From contig NZ_VRYH01000003.1 of the NCBI RefSeq assembly GCF_008079445.1, forward strand, positions 487,658-551,657: DNA of 64,000 bases. The letters are read 5' to 3'. The notes under the pieces are model-generated. The model saw only the letters and a program-made list of their open reading frames with translations. It was not told the DNA's origin and ran no database searches. Shown here one piece after another: positions 53,548 to 59,733 of the stretch (the stretch's first letter is position 1; the number at the start of each line of letters is the position of its first letter). The position numbers were made by a program, and so were the translations under genes. The stretch comes from Aidingimonas lacisalsi. GTDB taxonomy: Bacteria; Pseudomonadota; Gammaproteobacteria; Pseudomonadales; Halomonadaceae.

Positions 53548-56046
53548 TCATGCGGGGCGCAGTTGGCCTCGTTCGCTCGTCATGATGATATCCGGATCCG
53601 GGCGCTCGTCATTGACGAAGCTACGGAAGCGCTTGAGCTTCTCCGGATCGTTCAGGGTATTGGCCCATTCGCACTCGTAAGTGTCGATGACGGTCTGCAT
53701 CTGTTGTTCGAGTTCCTCGGCGATGCCCAGGCTGTCCTCGATGATGACGGCCTTCAGATAATCCAGTCCGCCTTCCAGGTTCTCGCGCCATACCGAGGTC
53801 CGCTGCAGGCGATCGGCGGTACGGATGTAGAACATCAGGAAACGGTCGATGTATTTGAACAGGGTTTCATCGTCGAGATCGGTGGCGAACAGTTCGGCGT
53901 GGCGTGGACGCATGCCGCCATTACCGCATACGTACAGGTTCCAGCCGTGTTCGGTGGCGATTACACCGACATCCTTGCTCTGTGCTTCGGCGCATTCGCG
54001 GGTACAGCCGGAGACCGCGAACTTGAGTTTGTGCGGTGAACGCAGCCCCTTGTAACGGTGCTCGATCTGCTGTGACATGCCGACACTGTCCTGCACACCG
54101 TAACGGCACCAGGTGTTGCCGACGCACGACTTCACGGTACGCGTGGCCTTGCCGTAGGCATGACCGGTCTCGAAGCCGGCATCGATCAGCGCCTGCCAGA
54201 TATCAGGCAGGTCATGAAGCTGGGCGCCGAACAGGTCGACCCGCTGGCCGCCGGTGATCTTGGTATAGAGTTGATACTTCTTGGCTACCTCGCCGAGCAC
54301 GATCAGCTTGTCCGGCGTGATCTCGCCACCGGGTACGCGCGGCACGACCGAATAGGTGCCGTTCTTCTGCATGTTGGCCATGAAGGTGTCGTTGGTGTCC
54401 TGCAAGGGCACATGCGCGGCATCGGTGATCGGCTCGTTGAAGCAGGAGGCCAGGATCGAGGCCACGGCGGGCTTGCAGATGTCGCAGCCCAGGCCATGGC
54501 CATGTTTTTCCAGCAGTTCGCTGAAGGTCTTGATGCCCTCGACCTGCACGATGGAGTAGAGCTCCTGGCGCGTATAGGCGAAGTGCTCGCAGATCGACTG
54601 GTCGACCTCGACGCCGCGGGCCTCCAGCTCATGGTCGACGACACTCTTCAACAGCGCTGCACACCCTCCACAGCCGGTGCTGGCCTTGGTCTCCGCCTTG
54701 ACGGCGCCGAGGTCGGTTGCGCCGGCATCGAGCGTTTCGCACACCGCGCCCTTGGTGACGTTGTGGCACGAACAGATGGTGGCCGTATCGGGCAGGGCAT
54801 CGGGACCCAGCGTCGGGGCGCCTTCGCTCGACGGCAGAATCAGCGAGGCCGGGTCGTCAGGCAGTTCCAGGCCGTTGCTGTAATACTGCATCAAGGTGTC
54901 GTAATAGCTGTTATCGCCGACCAGCATGGCACCCACCAGCTTCTTGCCATCGCTGGAGACGACGAGCTTGCGGTACTCCTGCTTGATTTCATCCAGGTAG
55001 CGGTACATTCGCGCTCCGGGAGTCCGGTCGCCATGGGCGTCGCCGATCGCGCCGACATCGACGCCGAGCAGCTTGAGCTTGGTGCTCATGTCGGCGCCCT
55101 GGAAGCGTTCGCTACCGTCGGTCAAGGTATTCGCCGCGGCCTTGGCCATCTGATAGCCGGGGCCGACGAGACCGAAGATGCTGTCGTTCCACAATGCCAC
55201 TTCGCCCACCGCGAGAATGGCCGGATCACTGGTCAGGCAGTGATCGTCGATCACCACGCCGCCGCGTTCGCCCATTTCCAGGGCACACGCGCGGGCCAGT
55301 TCGTCGCGCGGACGAATCCCGGCGGAGAATACGATCAGGTCGGTCTCCAGTACCTTGTCGTCCTGGAACACCATGCGATGGTAGCTGGCCTCGCCATCTT
55401 CGATACGCTGGGTGGCGCGGTCGGTCAAGGCCTGTACCCCCAGCGCCTCGATCTTCTCACGCAGCAACTCGCCGCCTTCGCTGTCGACCTGCATCGGCAT
55501 CAGACGCGGGGCGAACTCCACGACGGCGGTATCGAGATCGAGTCCTTTCAGGGCATTGGCGGCTTCCAGGCCGAGCAGCCCGCCGCCGACCACGACACCC
55601 GTATTGGCATTCCTGCCCGCTTCGCGAATCGCATCCAGGTCGTCGAGCGTGCGGTAGACCAGGCAGTTGGGGCGGTCGCCGCCTTGAATCGGGGGCACGA
55701 ACGGATAGGAGCCGGTCGCCAGTACCAGCCGGTCGTAAGGGTAGCGCCCCAGGGGCGTCACGATCTCGCTATTGTCGCGATCGATGGCAGTGACGGCTTC
55801 GTCGAGTCGCAGTGCAATGTCATTCTCCGCGTAATAGTCCGAGGTGCTCAGTGCCAATGACTGCGCATCGCGGCCGGCGAAGTATTCGGACAGGTGGACG
55901 CGATCGTAGGCCAGGTGACGCTCCTCGCCGAAGACGGTGATGTCGTAGCGCGTCGTCGCATCACGTTCGACCAGCTGCTCGACCAGATGGTGGCCGACCA
56001 TGCCGTTGCCGATGATGATGAGTCGTTGTTTGTCGGTGGAAGTCAT
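53548..56046 (-). CDS. nirB: Assimilatory NAD(P)H nitrite reductase large subunit NirB
   Basis: An 832-residue siroheme enzyme reducing nitrite to ammonia. FAD motif IIGNGMVGHHLVEQL (~residues 10-24), NAD motif GVVVGGGLLGLEAANAL (~150-166), the BFD-like [2Fe-2S] region TATICSCHNVTKGAV with ASTGCGGCAALLKSV (~420-465), and the ferredoxin-sulfite reductase core with siroheme/[4Fe-4S] cysteines in SCVGNTWCRYG and SGCTRECAEAQSKDVGVI (~635-690). Its ATG overlaps the upstream reductase stop by four bases. Siroheme comes from CobA, encoded nearby. Confidence 0.95.
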   Translation of the reverse strand: MTSTDKQRLIIIGNGMVGHHLVEQLVERDATTRYDITVFGEERHLAYDRVHLSEYFAGRDAQSLALSTSDYYAENDIALRLDEAVTAIDRDNSEIVTPLGRYPYDRLVLATGSYPFVPPIQGGDRPNCLVYRTLDDLDAIREAGRNANTGVVVGGGLLGLEAANALKGLDLDTAVVEFAPRLMPMQVDSEGGELLREKIEALGVQALTDRATQRIEDGEASYHRMVFQDDKVLETDLIVFSAGIRPRDELARACALEMGERGGVVIDDHCLTSDPAILAVGEVALWNDSIFGLVGPGYQMAKAAANTLTDGSERFQGADMSTKLKLLGVDVGAIGDAHGDRTPGARMYRYLDEIKQEYRKLVVSSDGKKLVGAMLVGDNSYYDTLMQYYSNGLELPDDPASLILPSSEGAPTLGPDALPDTATICSCHNVTKGAVCETLDAGATDLGAVKAETKASTGCGGCAALLKSVVDHELEARGVEVDQSICEHFAYTRQELYSIVQVEGIKTFSELLEKHGHGLGCDICKPAVASILASCFNEPITDAAHVPLQDTNDTFMANMQKNGTYSVVPRVPGGEITPDKLIVLGEVAKKYQLYTKITGGQRVDLFGAQLHDLPDIWQALIDAGFETGHAYGKATRTVKSCVGNTWCRYGVQDSVGMSQQIEHRYKGLRSPHKLKFAVSGCTRECAEAQSKDVGVIATEHGWNLYVCGNGGMRPRHAELFATDLDDETLFKYIDRFLMFYIRTADRLQRTSVWRENLEGGLDYLKAVIIEDSLGIAEELEQQMQTVIDTYECEWANTLNDPEKLKRFRSFVNDERPDPDIIMTSERGQLRPA

Positions 56047-57341
56047 GCGGCCTCCTGATAGGCAGGGGTATCGTGTTCATCGTGCGATGCCGCCAGTAGC
56101 GGGGTGGCATCGGCAGGGCCGAACAGCAGCGCCTGACGGCAATTGCCGAGGTCGCGTTCGGCCATGGACTGTTCGAAGTACCAGGGGCCGGCGGTGGTAT
56201 CGCCATACAGTACGGCCCCTTCGATTCGGTTGTTGCGCAGTAGCAGCCGGCGGTACTCGCCTTGCTGAGGATCGTGATACGTCAGGACGTCGTGCTCGTC
56301 GTCCGCCTCGATGGGGCCGAAAGCGTAGAGCGAGACGCCGCTGACCTTGAGCTTGGTGGCGGTGGGGACGTCGACATAGCCATCGACGACCTCATGGGCC
56401 AGTCGGGCGGCCAGGACATCCACCTGGTGCCAGATCGGATCGACCAGGCCATAGGTCTGGCCCTGAAATTCGCAGCACTCGCCGAGGGCATGAATCGCCG
56501 GATCGGAGGTGGTCAGATAGTCATCGACGACGATGGCACGGCGGGTCGCCAGGCCGGTCGCCTGTCCCAGTTCTGAATTGGGCGTGATGCCGGCGGCGAT
56601 GACGACACAGCGGGCGGGCAGGAAACGACCGTCTTCCAGGCGGCAGCCGTTGACATGGCCGTTGTCGTCGTCCGTCAGGGAGGCCAAACGACTACCGGTG
56701 ACGACGGACAAGCCACGTTTGATCAATTCCGCTTCGAGCAAATGTGCGGCGGTGGCATCGAGTTGGCGATTCATCAAGCGTTCGCTGCGCTGGACGACAC
56801 TGACCGACATGCCGCGCTTGCGCAGCCCTTCGGCGGCTTCCAGGCCCAGTAGACCACCACCGATCACGACCGCGGGAGCACCGGTATCGAGCGATTCCGA
56901 CAGGTGGATCAGTGTCTCGGCATCCTCGATATCTCGGAACCCGAGGACACCCTCGAGATCGATGCCGTCGACCGGAGGTAACGTGGGGCGGGAACCGGTT
57001 GCCAGAACAAGCCGATCATAAGTCAGTTCCCGCCCCGTATCGGTGGTGAGCCGTTGTGTCTCGCGGTCGATGGTCTCGACGCGTTCGCCGAGAACCAGCT
57101 TGACGCCATGCTCGTGGTACCAGTCGGTGTTTCGGAGTGTCAGGGCCTCTCGGTCCATCTCGCCGGCGAGCCAGGGAGAGAGCAGAATCCGGTTGTAGGC
57201 GTGCGCCTGTTCCTCGCCGATCACCGTGATGTGCTTGGGTCGGCCGGGTTTGGCTAACAAGGCTTCCAGTAGTCGCTGTCCCGCCATGCCGTTGCCGACG
57301 ATGACGAGATGGTCGTTCTGGGATGTGGTTTGAGAGGTCAT
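56043..57341 (-). CDS. NAD(P)/FAD-dependent oxidoreductase of nitrate assimilation (NirB-N/NasB-like)
   Basis: A 432-residue flavoprotein matching only the N-terminal FAD/NAD half of NirB: VIVGNGMAGQRLLEALLAKP (~12-31), YNRILLSPWLAGEMDREAL, VVIGGGLLGLEAAEGLRKRG (~145-164), HALGECCEFQGQTYGLVDPI. It lacks a siroheme domain and cysteine-rich end. Being first in the operon with nirBD and close to nasA, it probably passes electrons from NAD(P)H to the nitrate reductase NasA. ATG 57341 follows aaggaggc; the frame opens at 57401 inside the leader hairpin and is not used. Confidence 0.88.
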   Translation of the reverse strand: MTSQTTSQNDHLVIVGNGMAGQRLLEALLAKPGRPKHITVIGEEQAHAYNRILLSPWLAGEMDREALTLRNTDWYHEHGVKLVLGERVETIDRETQRLTTDTGRELTYDRLVLATGSRPTLPPVDGIDLEGVLGFRDIEDAETLIHLSESLDTGAPAVVIGGGLLGLEAAEGLRKRGMSVSVVQRSERLMNRQLDATAAHLLEAELIKRGLSVVTGSRLASLTDDDNGHVNGCRLEDGRFLPARCVVIAAGITPNSELGQATGLATRRAIVVDDYLTTSDPAIHALGECCEFQGQTYGLVDPIWHQVDVLAARLAHEVVDGYVDVPTATKLKVSGVSLYAFGPIEADDEHDVLTYHDPQQGEYRRLLLRNNRIEGAVLYGDTTAGPWYFEQSMAERDLGNCRQALLFGPADATPLLAASHDEHDTPAYQEAA

Positions 57342-57363
57342 GATGCCTCCTTCGGTGAATCCC

Positions 57364-57421
57364 ATAAAAAAAGACGTCCCTGCATGCCCGCCTGTGATCA
57401 AGGGGCATGAAGAGACGTCTT
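57364..57421 (-). terminator. Leader terminator (attenuator) of the nirBD operon
   Basis: Outer arms aagacgtc/gacgtctt (57371-57378, 57414-57421) and inner arms catgccc/gggcatg (57383-57389, 57403-57409). On the minus strand the hairpin ends in a run of T, 23 bases before the first start codon. A terminator ahead of the operon's first gene is the expected target of NasT antitermination. Confidence 0.8.
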
Positions 57422-57434
57422 CGTCACACTCGTT

Positions 57435-57454
57435 GGCAGTCGCCTTTGACTACC
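57435..57454 (-). promoter_or_regulatory. ANTAR-type hairpin in the nirBD leader (NasT target)
   Basis: On the minus strand GGTAGTC-AAAGGC-GACTGCC: a 7-bp stem closing a six-base loop with A at position 1 and G at position 4, the ANTAR-domain recognition rule. It lies just before the leader terminator. Confidence 0.65.
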
Positions 57455-57455
57455 T

Positions 57456-57503
57456 GGCGGTCGCGCCGCCTTGAATTTTGGCGTCGTCACATCATGGACG
57501 ACG
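57456..57503 (-). promoter_or_regulatory. Candidate first hairpin(s) of the ANTAR motif, nirBD leader
   Basis: Two further stems precede the canonical one: ggcgg/ccgcc with loop cgcga (57456-57470), one base from it, and cgtcgtc/gacgacg with loop catgatgt (57482-57503). Either could be the first hairpin; neither loop fits the A1/G4 rule exactly. Confidence 0.45.
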
Positions 57504-57520
57504 GAATCTACCTGTCATCA

Positions 57521-57536
57521 TTCAAGAATCCGGCCA
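57521..57536 (-). promoter_or_regulatory. Sigma-54-type promoter of the nirBD operon
   Basis: On the minus strand TGGCCGGATTCTTGAA. The -24 element TGGC and the -12 element TTG fit the RpoN consensus, with GA instead of GC at -12. A start ~12 bases downstream would begin the leader just before its hairpins. Confidence 0.5.
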
Positions 57537-57567
57537 GGATGCCGGAAATAAAGATAATATATTTTAT

Positions 57568-57580
57568 TATCAGTGTGTTA
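57568..57580 (+). promoter_or_regulatory. IHF-site match between enhancer and promoter
   Basis: tatcagtgtgtta fits the IHF consensus WATCAR-N4-TTR at every specified position and lies in an AT-rich stretch between the NtrC-like site and the sigma-54 promoter, where DNA bending is needed. Confidence 0.45.
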
Positions 57581-57625
57581 TGTCTATACGGGTGGATTGA
57601 CGTGGCGGTAGACACCTCCACGTCG

Positions 57626-57642
57626 TGCACGCTACTGGTGCG
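57626..57642. promoter_or_regulatory. NtrC-like enhancer site of the nirBD operon
   Basis: tgcacg-ctact-ggtgcg matches the NtrC consensus TGCACC-N5-GGTGCA in 10 of 12 positions. It overlaps the end of nasS, about 105 bases upstream of the sigma-54 promoter. Confidence 0.5.
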
Positions 57643-58660
57643 CCAACCGATCAAAATGCACGGGGCTGTAACATTCGGCGACGGTGTCGCGGTCCAGTTG
57701 CCGACCGTTATGGCGCATATGCTGATCGATATATTCCGCGATATGCTCCATGGCGCGCGGCTCCGGGCGTAGCATGTCCGGGCCGAAAAGCCGTTGGCGA
57801 ATGGGCGGGGAATCCAGCGCGAAGTGCGATAGATGGGCAACCGAACGATCCAGGTAGGGAGGCAGAGCAAGCCAAGCCAGTGCTTGGTCGGCATGTTGCC
57901 GATCGGTGGCGAGCCACTCACTGGCGCGCAGCAGGGCACGCATGACGCGTGTCAGAGTGGTCGGATAGCGGCGTGCCCATGAGCGGGTCACCCCCAGCAC
58001 CTTCTCGGCATGATCGGGCCATAACTGCGCGCTGGTGGCGACGAGCCGCCCGACCCCCTCGGCTTGTGCCAGCGACCCCCACGGCTCGCCGACGCAGAAG
58101 CCGTCGATGGTGCCATCACGCATGGCGTCGACCACCTGCGGAGGCGGCATGGCGATCAGTTCGACATGTCGATCGGGGCTGATATGGCCCAGATCCAGCC
58201 AATAGCTGAGTTGATAGTGATGACAGGAATACGGATAGACCATGGCCAGCCGCGGGCGGTGCTCGTGAGGGTGATGCCTGAGATAATCGCCCAGGGCGCT
58301 GGCACTGGTGGTGGGATCGTCCGTCAGCGTGGCATGGGAGGCATCGGCCAGTGCCTTCGACAGCACGATGGTATTGCCGTTGCGGCTCAGCAGCATCGGC
58401 GCCAGCATGTCGCAGGGTGCGCGGCCGAGCCCCAGGCTCATCGCCAGCGGCAGAGGAGCGAGCATATGCGCCCCATCCAGCAGGCCCGCGGCTACCTTAT
58501 CGCGTAGCGTCGCCCAGGCGTTCTGGCGCAGCAGTGTCACCTCGATACCTTCCTCGGCAAAGAAGCCTCCCTCCCGCGCGACGACCGGCAGGGCGCAATC
58601 GAGCAGGGGGACGAAGCCGAGTTGCAACCGATCCAGTTCGGCTTTGGGTATATCGTTCAT
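57632..58660 (-). CDS. nasS: Nitrate/nitrite sensor NasS
   Basis: A 342-residue NrtA/CmpA-like binding protein without any signal peptide (begins MNDIPKAELDRLQLGFVPLL), so cytoplasmic. Typical features are GFVPLLDCALPVVAREGGFF, MVYPYSCHHYQLSYWLDLG, DAMRDGTIDGFCVGEPWGS. NasS binds NasT without nitrate and releases it when nitrate or nitrite is bound. Overlaps nasT by four bases. The nirBD leader follows directly. Confidence 0.92.
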   Translation of the reverse strand: MNDIPKAELDRLQLGFVPLLDCALPVVAREGGFFAEEGIEVTLLRQNAWATLRDKVAAGLLDGAHMLAPLPLAMSLGLGRAPCDMLAPMLLSRNGNTIVLSKALADASHATLTDDPTTSASALGDYLRHHPHEHRPRLAMVYPYSCHHYQLSYWLDLGHISPDRHVELIAMPPPQVVDAMRDGTIDGFCVGEPWGSLAQAEGVGRLVATSAQLWPDHAEKVLGVTRSWARRYPTTLTRVMRALLRASEWLATDRQHADQALAWLALPPYLDRSVAHLSHFALDSPPIRQRLFGPDMLRPEPRAMEHIAEYIDQHMRHNGRQLDRDTVAECYSPVHFDRLAHQ

Positions 58661-59274
58661 GAGCCTTTCTCCAGACCTTCGAGAATATCGATGACGCTGT
58701 TGGCAACCTTGGCAATTCGCTGGCCGCGGTCCATGGCGATCTTGCGCAGCATGCGATAGGCCTCCTCTTCATCGCAGCTCTGCTGTTTCATCAGCAACCC
58801 TTTGGCACGCTCGATGCGCTTGCGCTCCGCCAACTGGTTACGCGTCTTGTCGAGCTCCTTGCGCATCGACTGGAAGGCATCGAAACGCGCGATGGCGACA
58901 TCGATGATGGTCTTGACCCGGCTTTGTACAAGGCCATCGACCACATAGGCGCTGACCCCCGCCTTGAGAGCGGCCTGCATGGTATCGGGGTCGTGTTCGT
59001 CGGCGAAGAACACCACAGGTCGCGGGTTTTCGCGATTGAGCTGCGACATGCTTTCCAGGGTGTCGCGATCAGGCGATTCCATGTCGATGATCACTACGTC
59101 GGGCTGATGACGCCGGACCATGTCGTTGAGGCTGGCGGGGCTCGTCAGGTGGCAGATGACCTGATGTCCCTCGCTGATCAGTGCCTCCTCGACCATGGCG
59201 GCGCGCACCACCTCATCGTCGACCAACAGAACTTTCAGTGCTGAGGCTGCAGGCATGGGCGTTGGCTCACTCAT
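58657..59274 (-). CDS. nasT: ANTAR-domain antiterminator NasT
   Basis: A ~205-residue response-regulator-like protein: receiver domain (LKVLLVDDEVVRAAMVEEAL, DVVIIDMESPDRDTLESMSQ; K in FADEHDP-type loop is not canonical) and C-terminal ANTAR RNA-binding domain (AERKRIERAKGLLMKQQSCD, EEEAYRMLRKIAMDRGQRIA). Binds leader hairpins and prevents termination. Start uncertain: ATG 59274 chosen because the receiver follows soon after; the frame extends to 59346. Confidence 0.93.
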   Translation of the reverse strand: MSEPTPMPAASALKVLLVDDEVVRAAMVEEALISEGHQVICHLTSPASLNDMVRRHQPDVVIIDMESPDRDTLESMSQLNRENPRPVVFFADEHDPDTMQAALKAGVSAYVVDGLVQSRVKTIIDVAIARFDAFQSMRKELDKTRNQLAERKRIERAKGLLMKQQSCDEEEAYRMLRKIAMDRGQRIAKVANSVIDILEGLEKGS

Positions 59275-59446
59275 CGAAACTGGCGCACGGTAACTATAAT
59301 TCATACCATGCAAAGCATGTTCCACTCTGGTGCTATTAGTGAACAAATGCCCTAAAAGAGGGCGGTTAGGGGCGGTCGAGCATGAGCCGGATTTCCCAAA
59401 GCGTGCCGATGGGTTGTGTCAACAACGTGCCCGGCAGAGTCATCGA

Positions 59447-59463
59447 TGCATCTCTTTGGTGCA
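59447..59463. promoter_or_regulatory. NtrC-like enhancer site of the nasA operon
   Basis: tgcatc-tcttt-ggtgca: both half-sites fit the NtrC consensus (11 of 12). About 110 bases upstream of the sigma-54 promoter, in the nasT-nasA divergent region. Confidence 0.65.
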
Positions 59464-59565
59464 AATGTCTGCCGTGATGGCGGCATCCAGCCATGCATCG
59501 GCCTGTCGATGATGGACTTTAACTCTCTCATTTTACTGTAGTTCCGGCATCGTTCCCTGAAGCGG

Positions 59566-59581
59566 TGGCATAACTATTGCA
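59566..59581 (+). promoter_or_regulatory. Sigma-54 promoter of the nasA operon
   Basis: TGGCATAACTATTGCA: GG and GC of the -24/-12 elements are separated by ten bases, and both elements are nearly perfect. Predicted transcription start ~59592, ten bases before the first leader hairpin. Confidence 0.75.
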
Positions 59582-59601
59582 TTCATGAAGTAGAGAGCGT
59601 G

Positions 59602-59639
59602 GGGCGACATGATACCGCCCTCGGATCAGCGACGATCCG
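59602..59639 (+). promoter_or_regulatory. ANTAR-type hairpin pair in the nasA leader (NasT target)
   Basis: First stem gggcg/cgccc (59602-59606, 59616-59620; loop acatgatac). One base later comes CGGATC-AGCGAC-GATCCG (59622-59639), a 6-bp stem with hexaloop A1 and G4, the ANTAR rule. Arrangement matches the nirBD leader. Confidence 0.7.
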
Positions 59640-59669
59640 CCAAGAATTCATCTGCATATCAGGCAATGA

Positions 59670-59717
59670 CGTCCAGTGTCGGTAACCTCTTCCAGGTACC
59701 GGGTCTGGGCGTTTTTT
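59670..59717 (+). terminator. Leader terminator (attenuator) of the nasA operon
   Basis: cgtccag/ctgggcg (59670-59676, 59705-59711), a 2-by-2 internal loop, then tcggta/taccgg (59679-59684, 59697-59702), followed by six T (59712-59717), only 16 bases before the nasA ATG. Confidence 0.8.
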
Positions 59718-59733
59718 ACTTTTGGAGGGCCCA

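Noticed and set aside
54160-55860. 566-codon open frame on the plus strand opposite nirB
   Set aside because: It lies wholly antisense to the clearly coding nirB and has the low-complexity composition of a GC-rich shadow frame.
57553-57571. Palindrome gataata-tattt-tattatc upstream of the nirBD promoter
   Set aside because: Perfect but of simple AT composition; better explained as the flexible region containing the IHF match than as a specific operator.
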